64,000 nucleotides of DNA from Streptomyces rubellomurinus. Its GTDB lineage: Bacteria; Actinomycetota; Actinomycetes; Streptomycetales; Streptomycetaceae. Below the pieces are notes generated by a model. It was not told where the DNA came from. It saw nothing but the letters and a program-made list of their open reading frames with translations, and did no database searches. Both the position numbers and the translations under genes were made by a program. Below, piece after piece: positions 41,021-49,757 of the stretch. Numbering within the stretch: position 1 is the first letter of the stretch; each line of letters opens with the position of its first letter. Where the stretch lies: the NCBI RefSeq assembly GCF_000961885.1, contig NZ_JZKH01000003.1, positions 129,234 through 193,233 on the forward strand, given 5' to 3'.

Positions 41021-42373
41021 GTGACCGAACGCCGCGCCTCCGCCCCCACCGCCGCACCCCCCACCGCCCCCGCCGCGGACGGCCCCGCCGCCGACCGCTC
41101 CGCCGCCGACCGCTCCGCCCGTCGCCCCCGGGTGCACTACGCCTGGGTGGTCGCCGCCGTCGCCCTGCTCGTCCTGCTCGGCTCGGCCGGCTTCCGCTCC
41201 ACGCCCAGCCTGATGATGGACGCCCTGCACAACGAGTTCGGCTGGTCGAACGGGACGATCGCCAGCGCCACCTCCGTCAACCTCACCCTCTACGGCCTCA
41301 CCGCCCCCTTCGCCGCCGCCCTGATGGACCGCTTCGGCGTCCGCCTGGTCGTCGTCTGCGCCCTGCTCACCATCTCGATCGGCGCCGGCCTCACCATGCT
41401 GATGCGCCAGCCCTGGCAACTCGTGCTCTGCTGGGGCGTGTTGGTGGGCCTCGGCAGCGGCTCGATGGCCGGCGCCTTCGCCACCACCATCACCGGCCGC
41501 TGGTTCCAGGCCCGCCAGGGGCTGGTCACCGGGGTGCTCACCGCCGCCGGCGCGGCCGGGAACCTGGTCTTCCTGCCGGTCGGCGCCTGGCTGGTCGAGC
41601 AGCACGGCTGGCGCTCCGCCGTCGTCGTGGTCTCGCTCGCCGCCTGCGCCGTCGCCGTGCCCGTCCTGCTGCTGATGCGCGAACGCCCCGCCGACCTCGG
41701 CCTGCTCCCGTACGGCGCCACCGAACCCCCGCCCGCCCCCGCGCAGGACGGCCGGGCGATCGCCCGCTCGCTGCGGGTGCTGCGCGAGGCCGCCCGCAGC
41801 CGGGCGTTCTGGCTGCTGTCCGGCTCCTTCGCGATCTGCGGCGCCACCACCGCCGGCCTGGTCGGCACCCACTTCATCCCGGCCGCGCACGACCACGGCA
41901 TGCCCGTCACCACCGCCGCGAGCCTGCTCGCCCTGATCGGCGTCTTCGACGTGGTCGGCACCGTGTTCAGCGGCTGGCTCACCGACCGGGTCGACTCCCG
42001 GCTGCTGCTCACCGTCTACTACGGGCTGCGCGGCGTGTCCCTGCTCCTGCTGCCGCAGCTGTTCGCCGGCTCGCTGCAGCCGCCGATCCTCGCCTTCGTG
42101 ATCTTCTACGGCCTGGACTGGGTCGCCACCGTGCCGCCGACCGTCGCGCTGTGCCGCCGGAACTTCGGCGAGGACGCTCCGATCGTCTTCGGCTGGGTGC
42201 TCGCCAGCCACCAGATCGGCGCCGCCGTCGTCGCCGGGCTGGCCGGCCTGGCCCGGGACGCGCTCGGGAACTACGACCTCGCCTGGTACGGCGCCGGCGG
42301 GCTGTGCGTGATCGCGGTCGGGCTCTGCCTGGCGCTGCGCGGCGGGCGTGCGGCGGCTCCGGCCGTGGCCTGA
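41021..42373 (+). CDS. MFS transporter (oxalate/monocarboxylate-type)
   Basis: 450 residues from GTG 41021. A 38-residue Ala/Pro/Asp-rich lead is followed by twelve predicted helices. It begins HYAWVVAAVALLVLLGSAGFRSTPSLMMDALHNEFGWSNGTIASA, with GLVTGVLTAAGAAGNLVFLPVGAWLVEQHGWR and a duplicated second half (GSFAICGATTAGLVGTHFIPAAHDHGM). The pattern matches monocarboxylate/oxalate-formate-like facilitators. The substrate is unknown. Divergent from the GlxA-type regulator. Confidence 0.87.
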   Translation: MTERRASAPTAAPPTAPAADGPAADRSAADRSARRPRVHYAWVVAAVALLVLLGSAGFRSTPSLMMDALHNEFGWSNGTIASATSVNLTLYGLTAPFAAALMDRFGVRLVVVCALLTISIGAGLTMLMRQPWQLVLCWGVLVGLGSGSMAGAFATTITGRWFQARQGLVTGVLTAAGAAGNLVFLPVGAWLVEQHGWRSAVVVVSLAACAVAVPVLLLMRERPADLGLLPYGATEPPPAPAQDGRAIARSLRVLREAARSRAFWLLSGSFAICGATTAGLVGTHFIPAAHDHGMPVTTAASLLALIGVFDVVGTVFSGWLTDRVDSRLLLTVYYGLRGVSLLLLPQLFAGSLQPPILAFVIFYGLDWVATVPPTVALCRRNFGEDAPIVFGWVLASHQIGAAVVAGLAGLARDALGNYDLAWYGAGGLCVIAVGLCLALRGGRAAAPAVA

Positions 42374-42437
42374 GCGGGGTGAGCGGCGTGGGGGCGGCCG
42401 GGCTTCCGGGGTGTCAGACAAGCCCTAGGCTCCGGGT

Positions 42438-42965
42438 ATGGCGCTGACCTTCACCCTGGACCCGACGCTCGACCGCGGCCTGAAGTCGGACATCGTCCGG
42501 CTGTGGACGGACGTGAGCAACGCCGGCGGCGCGGTCGGCTTCGTGCCGCCGGTCACCGAGGACGACGTGTGGGACACCGCCGAACGGCAGTTCGCGGGCG
42601 TCGCGCCGCAGGGCCCGGACCGGCTGCTGGTCGCGCACGAGAGCGGGACGGGCCGGCTGGTCGGCCTGCTGTTCTTCGAGTCGACGCGCTACGAGATCAT
42701 GGACCACTGGCGCTCGCTCAGGTCGGTCATGGTGCACCCCGACCTCCAGGGCCTCGGCCGCGGCGCCGAACTGCTCGCCGAGGCCGAGCGGATCGCCCGG
42801 GCGTGGGGCCTGCAGTCGCTGCGGCTCACCCTGCGCGGCGGCCAGGGTCTGGAGCGGTTCTACGGCCGCGCCGGCTACCAGGAGGTCGGCCGGGTGCCGG
42901 CCGCGATCCGGGTCGCCCCCGGCGACGACCGGGACGACGTCACCATGTGGCTCGACCTGCGCTGA
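42438..42965 (+). CDS. GNAT-family N-acetyltransferase
   Basis: 175 residues. The acetyl-CoA-binding motif A is RSVMVHPDLQGLGRGAELLAEAERIARAWGLQSLRLTLRGGQGLERFYGRAGYQEVGRVPAAI (Q-G-x-G-R-G). The first half has WTDVSNAGGAVGFVPPVTEDDVWDTAERQF. Substrate unknown. The gene is isolated between an MFS and a DUF4229 gene. Confidence 0.87.
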   Translation: MALTFTLDPTLDRGLKSDIVRLWTDVSNAGGAVGFVPPVTEDDVWDTAERQFAGVAPQGPDRLLVAHESGTGRLVGLLFFESTRYEIMDHWRSLRSVMVHPDLQGLGRGAELLAEAERIARAWGLQSLRLTLRGGQGLERFYGRAGYQEVGRVPAAIRVAPGDDRDDVTMWLDLR

Positions 42966-43090
42966 CACTCCGCCGGGCAGGCGTTCGGCGGCCCGGCTCC
43001 GGGTGCCCCGTTCCCCCCGCCGGCCGTCGGGCATGCTTCACTGGGAGGCCGGCCCCCGCCCCCCACGCCCAGCGAGAAGGAAGTGTTCCA

Positions 43091-43435
43091 GTGAGCAGCA
43101 ACGGCCAGGAGAAGTCGCACGCCACGCTCCGCTACACCTCCCTGCGGGTCAGCATCTTCCTCGGCTGCCTGCTGGTGGCACTGCTGCTCGGCCACTTCGG
43201 GATCATCCCGGTCAGCGGCGAGGCCGGCGTGATCTTCCTGTTCCTGCTGGCCGCGCTCGCCTCCGCGCCGCTCAGCTACGCGCTGCTGAGCAAGCAGCGC
43301 GACGAGATGTCCGCCCAGATCAGCACCAAGGTCTCCGGGATGCGCAGCCGCACCGCCGAGCGGATCGCCGCGCAGAACGCCGAGGAGGACGCCGCCGACG
43401 AGGCCGCCCGCGCGGCCGCGGCGCGGCAGAACTGA
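43091..43435 (+). CDS. DUF4229 membrane protein
   Basis: 114 residues from GTG 43091, with AAGGAAG upstream. Two transmembrane helices (about 21-39 and 46-68: VSIFLGCLLVALLLGHFG and AGVIFLFLLAALASAPLSYALL) are followed by a highly charged Ala/Glu/Arg helix (RIAAQNAEEDAADEAARAAAARQ). This layout is DUF4229, a conserved actinobacterial small membrane protein of unknown role. Confidence 0.85.
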   Translation: MSSNGQEKSHATLRYTSLRVSIFLGCLLVALLLGHFGIIPVSGEAGVIFLFLLAALASAPLSYALLSKQRDEMSAQISTKVSGMRSRTAERIAAQNAEEDAADEAARAAAARQN

Positions 43436-43455
43436 CCCCGGCCGGAGCCCCGCCC

Positions 43456-44532
43456 TTGCCCGCCACCGACCCGGGGACGCCCGCCACCGACCCCGCCGGG
43501 ACGCCGTCCGCCGGGAGCACGGCCGGGACCTGGCCGCCGCCCGCGCGCCGGCCCACCGGGCGGGACGTGGCCCGGCTCGCCGGGGTCTCCCAGGCCACCG
43601 TCTCGCTGGTGTTCTCCGGCTCCGAGGCCGGCCGCCGGGTCTCCGAGGCCACCCGGGAGCGGGTCCGGCAGGCCGCCGACAGCCTCGGCTACCGCCCGCA
43701 GGCCGCGGGCCGTCAGCTGCGGCTCGGCCGCAGCGGGATGATCATGCTGGCGGTGCCGAACCTGCAGGGCCCGTTCTTCGGCCGGGTGCTGCAGGGCGTC
43801 CACCAGGAGGCCGGCCGGCACGGCCTGGCCGTCGTGGTCAGCTCCGGCTGGGGCAGCGCCACCCTCGCCGAGGCCGCCACCGCCGGCCGCTTCGACGGCC
43901 TGCTGATCTGCTCCCCGGACGACAGCCAGCTCGGCGAGCTGCCCCCCGACACCCCCGCCGTCTTCCTGGACGCCGACCCCGGCACCGACCGGGCCCGCCC
44001 GACCGTCGAACTCGACGTGGCCGGCGGGATGCGCGCCGCCGTCGAGCACCTGGCCGCCCTCGGCCACCGCCGGATCGGACACCTGCGCTCCACCCACGCC
44101 GCCTACACCTTCCGCCGCCGGCAGGCCGCCTTCGAGCAGGCCGTCCGCGAACTCGGCCTGGAGGTCGTCGAGTTGGGCGTGAGCCTGAACGACGGCCACG
44201 CGGCCGCCCGGATCGTCGCCGGGCAACTGCTGGAGCGGGCGGACCGCCCGCGCGCGGTGGTCTGCGACGACGACGTGGTCGCCTCCGGGGTCTACCAGGC
44301 CGCCGCCGAGCGGGGGTTGCGGGTGCCGGACGACCTGTCCGTGGTCGGCATGGACAACGTCACGGTCGCCGCCCTGCTCGCCCCGCCGCTGACCACCGTG
44401 GACCTGCCCGGCGAGGAGCTGGGACGGGCGGGCGCGGCGGCGCTCGCCGGCCTGCTGCACGGCGAACCGGTGCCGCCGGTGCCGCCGTTGGCGACCTCGC
44501 TGGTGCTGCGCTCCTCCACCGCACCCGCGTAG
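43456..44532 (+). CDS. LacI-family transcriptional regulator
   Basis: 358 residues from TTG 43456, supported by GGAG 8 bases upstream. HTH: PTGRDVARLAGVSQATVSLVFSGSEAGRRVSEATRERVRQAADSLGYRPQ. A sugar-type periplasmic-binding effector domain follows (MIMLAVPNLQGPFFGRVLQGVHQEAGRHGLAVVV, TPAVFLDADP, AVVCDDDVVASGVYQAAAERGLRVPDDLSVVGMDN). About 38 N-terminal residues are Pro/Thr/Gly-rich linker. No sugar operon is adjacent, so the target is unknown. Confidence 0.9.
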   Translation: MPATDPGTPATDPAGTPSAGSTAGTWPPPARRPTGRDVARLAGVSQATVSLVFSGSEAGRRVSEATRERVRQAADSLGYRPQAAGRQLRLGRSGMIMLAVPNLQGPFFGRVLQGVHQEAGRHGLAVVVSSGWGSATLAEAATAGRFDGLLICSPDDSQLGELPPDTPAVFLDADPGTDRARPTVELDVAGGMRAAVEHLAALGHRRIGHLRSTHAAYTFRRRQAAFEQAVRELGLEVVELGVSLNDGHAAARIVAGQLLERADRPRAVVCDDDVVASGVYQAAAERGLRVPDDLSVVGMDNVTVAALLAPPLTTVDLPGEELGRAGAAALAGLLHGEPVPPVPPLATSLVLRSSTAPA

Positions 44533-44573
44533 GCCGGGGCTCCCCGGCTGATCGCGCGGGCGCGGCCGCAGCG

Positions 44574-44612
44574 GACCGCGCCCGCCGGGCCAGACCCCCG
44601 GCGGGCGCGGTC
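44574..44612. terminator. Bidirectional hairpin terminator
   Basis: 16-bp perfect arms (GACCGCGCCCGCCGGG at 44574-44589 and its complement at 44597-44612) around a 7-base loop. It lies between the LacI stop and the stop of the convergent MFS gene. Confidence 0.85.
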
Positions 44613-44626
44613 GTTCGTGGGGCGGG

Positions 44627-45835
44627 TCAGCCCACCGGGACGGGCCGCGCCGCCGGTGCGGGCGGCGCCGTCTCCAGTCGGCCCCGGGCGGCGAACAGCA
44701 GCAGCCCGCCGAGCGCGATCCCGCCGGCCGCGCACAGCGCCACCGGGCCCAGCGGGCCCTCGGCGAGCTTGCCGGACACGGCGTAGCCGAGCGAGTTGCC
44801 GGTCGCGAAGAGCGTCACCAGCCAGGCGAAGGCCTCGGTGACCGTCCCGGTCGGCGCCAGCTCGGCGACCAGCACGAAGGCGGCGGCCAGCAGCGGGGCC
44901 AGCCCGATCCCGGAGAGGAAGGCCAGCGCCGCCATCGGGTACGGGCCGGGCAGAGTGACCAGCGGCAGGTAGGAGGCGGCCATCGCCAGCGCCATCAGCC
45001 AGGTGCGGGCGGCGGTGCTGCGCCGCCAGGTGACCGCGCCGTAGGCGAGCGCGCCGAGCAGGCCGCCGAGCGCGGCCAGCGCCAGCAGGGTGCCGGCGCC
45101 GCCCGGCAGCGCGTCGGGGTGCCGCTCGGCGTAGGCGATGAACAGCACGTTCTGCGCGCCGACCGCCCAGCCGGCCCCGGCCAGCCCGACCAGCAGCAGC
45201 ACCAGCCCGGGGGAGCGCAGCGGACCGAGCAGCCCGGCGGACTTCTCCCGGGCCGGGGCGCGCCAGGCCCGGGCGGGCCCGGTGGTGGCGACGATCAGCG
45301 CGCCGGCCAGTCCCAGCCCGGCGGCCACCCAGAGCGCGGCGACCGGGCTGAACAGGCCGGAGATCGCGGCGACGGCGAGCGGCCCGGCGACGTAGAGGAT
45401 CTGCTGGGAGGCGGAGTCGAAGGCGTACGCGGTGTCGAGCTGCTCCTCGTCGACGACGTCCGGCCACAGCGAGCGCAGGCAGGGCTCCAGCGGCGGCATG
45501 GCGAGGCCGGCGATCGCGGCGCCGACCGGCGCGGCGATCGCGGAGCCGGGGTCGAGGGCGAGCAGCGCGTACCCGCCGCCGGCGACCACGGCGGCGGCGA
45601 GCAGGACGCGGGGCTGTCCGGTGCGGTCGACGATCCGGCCGAGCACCGGTCCGCCGATGGCGGCGGCGATCGCGTAGGCGGAGGTGGCCAGACCGATCCG
45701 GCCGTACGGCACCCCGGCGTCGCGCAGGGCGAGGGCGATGACCAGGGCGGTCATGCCGGCGGGCAGGCGGCCGAGCAGGGTGCCGAGCAGGAGTCGGGTG
45801 ACGTGCGGGGCGCGGAGCAGGGCGAGGTAGCCCAT
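44627..45835 (-). CDS. MFS transporter
   Basis: 402 residues from ATG 45835, with AAGGA about 10 bases upstream. Twelve hydrophobic segments, opening MGYLALLRAPHVTRLLLGTLLGRLPAGMTALVIALALRDAGVPYG. Cytoplasmic loop GPVLGRIVDRTGQPRVLL is the MFS motif A equivalent. It resembles exporters of the drug or sugar-efflux type, with substrate unknown. A perfect 14-bp palindrome lies in its promoter region (45890-45903), so it is probably repressed by an unlinked regulator. Convergent with the LacI gene. Confidence 0.87.
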   Translation of the reverse strand: MGYLALLRAPHVTRLLLGTLLGRLPAGMTALVIALALRDAGVPYGRIGLATSAYAIAAAIGGPVLGRIVDRTGQPRVLLAAAVVAGGGYALLALDPGSAIAAPVGAAIAGLAMPPLEPCLRSLWPDVVDEEQLDTAYAFDSASQQILYVAGPLAVAAISGLFSPVAALWVAAGLGLAGALIVATTGPARAWRAPAREKSAGLLGPLRSPGLVLLLVGLAGAGWAVGAQNVLFIAYAERHPDALPGGAGTLLALAALGGLLGALAYGAVTWRRSTAARTWLMALAMAASYLPLVTLPGPYPMAALAFLSGIGLAPLLAAAFVLVAELAPTGTVTEAFAWLVTLFATGNSLGYAVSGKLAEGPLGPVALCAAGGIALGGLLLFAARGRLETAPPAPAARPVPVG

Positions 45836-45889
45836 CGGCGGGTCCTTCTCCGATGCGTGGCGGGCGGGCAGGGGTGGTGTGACGACCAA

Positions 45890-45903
45890 GTTATACGTAT
45901 AAC
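45890..45903. promoter_or_regulatory. Perfect 14-bp palindromic operator upstream of MFS gene
   Basis: GTTATAC followed by its complement GTATAAC. It is AT-rich in a GC-rich setting and lies 55 bases upstream of the MFS start on the minus strand, about where a promoter should be. Such palindromes are typical of GntR/MarR/TetR operators; the regulator is not encoded adjacent. Confidence 0.6.
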
Positions 45904-45920
45904 TGCCCGCCGGTCAACGC

Positions 45921-45952
45921 CATCTCAAACAACTACTTTGAACATCTCAAAC
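45921..45952. repeat. 10-bp direct repeat CATCTCAAAC
   Basis: Copies at 45921-45930 and 45943-45952, 22 bases apart (about two helical turns), in the AT-rich divergent region between the MFS gene and the small frame before the symporter. It may bind an activator for the symporter. Confidence 0.5.
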
Positions 45953-45974
45953 CTTTACTGCTAACGTGTCGGCC

Positions 45975-46127
45975 ATGACAGCCTCAGACGCACTGCGGAT
46001 GCACGGCCCGGGCCAGCTGCCCGGCGCCGCCCGCCCGTGCGCTCTGACCGGTGCTGTGGACAGCCCGCGCCGTTGTCGCGCCATGAGCTGCACCGACCTC
46101 AGCTGTATCGGGGCGGCACGCCCCTGA
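45975..46127 (+). CDS. Possible short upstream ORF (50 aa, four Cys)
   Basis: ATG 45975 opens a 50-codon frame: MTASDALRMHGPGQLPGAA, then ALTGAVDSPRR, with Cys residues near positions 22, 35, 39 and 45, ending IGAARP. It lies in the leader of the symporter gene, 105 bases upstream of its start. There is no clear ribosome site and no family. It could be a regulatory leader peptide or a chance frame. Confidence 0.25.
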   Translation: MTASDALRMHGPGQLPGAARPCALTGAVDSPRRCRAMSCTDLSCIGAARP

Positions 46128-46232
46128 CCGGGGCCGCGACCCCTGCCGTCCGGCCACCGCGCGCCGTGCCGCCGTCCCCACCCCCGCCCACCCCCCGCCG
46201 TCAGCAACGCCCTCCCCCGGAGTCGCACCCCC

Positions 46233-47579
46233 ATGTCCACAGCGCCCGAGGCGACCTCGTCGCCGTCCGTGCTCGCCCGCATCCGCAAGACGCCGTTCTG
46301 GGTGCAGATCGTCGCCGGCCTCGTGCTCGGCGTCGGCCTCGGCTACCTGGCCCGCGCCGCCGACATCTCCTGGCTGGCCACCACCCTGGAGACCGTCGGC
46401 AAGATCTTCGTCCAGCTGCTCAAGCTGGCCGTCCCGCCGCTGGTGTTCACCGCGATCGTGGTGAGCGTCGCCAACCTGCGGGGCGTCACCAACGCGGCCC
46501 GCCTCGCCACCCGCACGCTGCTCTGGTTCATGGTCACCTCGCTGATCGCGGTCGGCATCGGCCTGGGCCTCGGCCTGCTCACCAACCCCGGCAAGGGCAC
46601 CAACCTCAAGACCGAGGGCCTCAAGGCGCTCGACGACAAGGGCTCCTGGATCGACTTCCTGACCGGGATCTTCCCCACCAACATCGTCGACGCCTTCGCC
46701 AAGGTGAACGTGCTGCAGATCGTCTTCATGGCGGTCGTCGTCGGCGCCGCGATCATCAAGCTCGGCGCCAAGGCCGAGCCCGTCCTCAAGCTCAGCGAGT
46801 CCGTGCTCGAGCTCACCCAGACCGCCCTGTGGTGGGTCATCCGGCTCTCCCCGCTCGGCACCCTCGGCCTGATCGGCAAGTCCGTCGCCAAGTACGGCTG
46901 GGACCTGCTCAAGCCCTTCGCCACGCTGACCCTCGACATCTACGTCGGCTGCGCGCTGGTGCTGTTCGTCGTCTACTCGCTGGTCCTGCGCTTCGCCGCC
47001 GGCCTCAACCCGCTGCACTTCTTCAAGGGCGCCTGGCCCGCCATCCAGCTGGCCTTCGTCTCCCGCTCCTCGGTCGGCACCCTGCCGGTCACCCGCCGCG
47101 TCACCGAGCGCCTCGGCGTCCCGAGCGAGTACGCGTCCTTCTCCGTCCCGTTCGGGGCCACCACCAAGATGGACGGCTGCGCCGCGGTCTACCCGGCCGT
47201 CGCCGCGATCTTCGTCGCCCAGGTCTACAACATCGACCTCGGCATCAAGGACTACATCCTGATCGCCTTCGTCTCGGTCGTCGGCTCCGCCGCCACCGCG
47301 GGCCTCACCGGCGCGATCGTCATGCTGACGCTCACCCTGTCCACCCTGGGCCTGCCGCTGGAGGGCGTCGGCCTGCTGCTCGCCATCGACCCGATCCTGG
47401 ACATGATGCGCACCGCCACGAACGTCGCCGGCCAGGTGGTCGTGCCGGTCGTGGTCGCGGCCCGGGAGCGGATCCTCGACGTCGCCTCGTACAACAACCC
47501 CTCGGGCGACCTGTACGAGGCCCCGGCCGGTGCCGTCGGTGCCGGAGCCTCCGGCGCCGCCGTCGCGAAGGCCGCCTGA
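46233..47579 (+). CDS. Dicarboxylate/amino acid:cation symporter (DAACS family)
   Basis: 448 residues. SLC1-type transporter with eight helices and two hairpins: PFWVQIVAGLVLGVGLGYL, LLKLAVPPLVFTAIVVSVANL, the Ser-rich hairpin LAFVSRSSVGTLPVTRRV, then SFSVPFGATTKMDGCAAVYPAVAAIF (usually N-M-D-G; here K-M-D-G) and LAIDPILDMMRTATNVAGQ. Takes up C4-dicarboxylates or glutamate with H+ or Na+. The MDG and DMMRTATN substrate-site motifs are present. ATG 46233 follows a Pro-rich leader. Confidence 0.92.
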   Translation: MSTAPEATSSPSVLARIRKTPFWVQIVAGLVLGVGLGYLARAADISWLATTLETVGKIFVQLLKLAVPPLVFTAIVVSVANLRGVTNAARLATRTLLWFMVTSLIAVGIGLGLGLLTNPGKGTNLKTEGLKALDDKGSWIDFLTGIFPTNIVDAFAKVNVLQIVFMAVVVGAAIIKLGAKAEPVLKLSESVLELTQTALWWVIRLSPLGTLGLIGKSVAKYGWDLLKPFATLTLDIYVGCALVLFVVYSLVLRFAAGLNPLHFFKGAWPAIQLAFVSRSSVGTLPVTRRVTERLGVPSEYASFSVPFGATTKMDGCAAVYPAVAAIFVAQVYNIDLGIKDYILIAFVSVVGSAATAGLTGAIVMLTLTLSTLGLPLEGVGLLLAIDPILDMMRTATNVAGQVVVPVVVAARERILDVASYNNPSGDLYEAPAGAVGAGASGAAVAKAA

Positions 47580-47700
47580 CGGACGGCTGATGTGCGCGCG
47601 GGAACGGCCGGACGGGCGTCCGGCGGCCGAAAACCGCCGGATGGCCGAAAAGCGAGGGGCTGTTTTTCGCTCGCCATGAGTGGGTGAGCGGAAGAATGGC

Positions 47701-47751
47701 CGAAAAGGCCCGGTCCCGAACCGATCATCGGTTCGGGACCGGGCCTTTTCG
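47701..47751. terminator. Strong bidirectional terminator
   Basis: 25-bp perfect arms (47701-47725 and 47727-47751) around a single C; in practice a 23-bp stem with a 5-base loop. Each arm carries an AAAA/TTTT run near its outer end. It terminates the symporter gene and may block reverse transcription from the csp gene. Confidence 0.92.
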
Positions 47752-47762
47752 CGTGATTCCCC

Positions 47763-47840
47763 GACTTCCGACTCCCCGACTCCCCGACTCCCCGACACGT
47801 CGCTGCCGCGACATTGCGTTTCGTCGTTTCGTCGTTTCGT
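47763..47840. repeat. Two 8-bp tandem repeats, GACTCCCC and CGTTTCGT
   Basis: GACTCCCC occurs in three perfect copies (47770-47793) with degenerate flanks from 47763. CGTTTCGT occurs in three perfect copies (47817-47840). Both lie between two terminators in DNA with no gene, so copy-number drift should be tolerated. The rest of 47580-47977 holds only terminators. Confidence 0.8.
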
Positions 47841-47860
47841 CGGCCGTTGGGGAAAAGGCA

Positions 47861-47886
47861 GGGGGCCCGCCGATCGGCGGGCCCCC
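47861..47886 (-). terminator. Terminator of cold-shock gene
   Basis: A 26-bp perfect palindrome with 13-bp arms (GGGGGCCCGCCGA and complement). On the minus strand it is followed by TGCCTTTT. It lies about 90 bases after the csp stop. Confidence 0.85.
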
Positions 47887-47977
47887 TTGGGTACTGCTCT
47901 TGTGCTCATGGTGGCGGCTGTCGGGAGCCGCCGGCGGACCCGTACAGGTCCCGAGCGATCAGAACACCAGAGGATGG

Positions 47978-48181
47978 TCAGACAGCGGTGACGTTCTCCG
48001 CCTGCGGGCCCTTCGGGCCCTGGGTGACGTCGAAGGTGACCGCCTGGTTCTCCTCCAGCGAACGGAAGCCGTTCGCGTTGATGGCGGAGTAGTGGACGAA
48101 GACGTCGGGGCCGCCGCCCTCCTGGGCGATGAAGCCGAAGCCCTTCTCAGCGTTGAACCACTTGACGGTTCCCGTGGCCAT
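47978..48181 (-). CDS. Cold-shock protein (CspA/ScoF family)
   Basis: 67 residues: [35 protein letters not shown], with RNP1 KGFGFI and RNP2 DVFVHY nucleic-acid-binding motifs. Single-stranded RNA/DNA chaperone. AAGGAGA lies 6-7 bases before the ATG. In S. coelicolor the paralog scoF4 sits beside mqnA, as here (divergent). The long AT-rich leader (48182-48360) suggests post-transcriptional control. Confidence 0.95.
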   Translation of the reverse strand: MATGTVKWFNAEKGFGFIAQEGGGPDVFVHYSAINANGFRSLEENQAVTFDVTQGPKGPQAENVTAV

Positions 48182-49601
<1,420 letters not shown>

Positions 49602-49757
49602 GCGGCCGGTCGCGAGCCCGGGCGTTCGGGTGTCGGGGCGGGCGCGAGGGAGGGCGGGCCCGGTACGGTCTGCTCCCGGAGCGGGTCCGCTCCCGGCGCG
49701 CCCGAGCGGCACGGCGACGGCGACCGCGCGGGCGCGGGGCGAGGGGAGCGTACGGGC

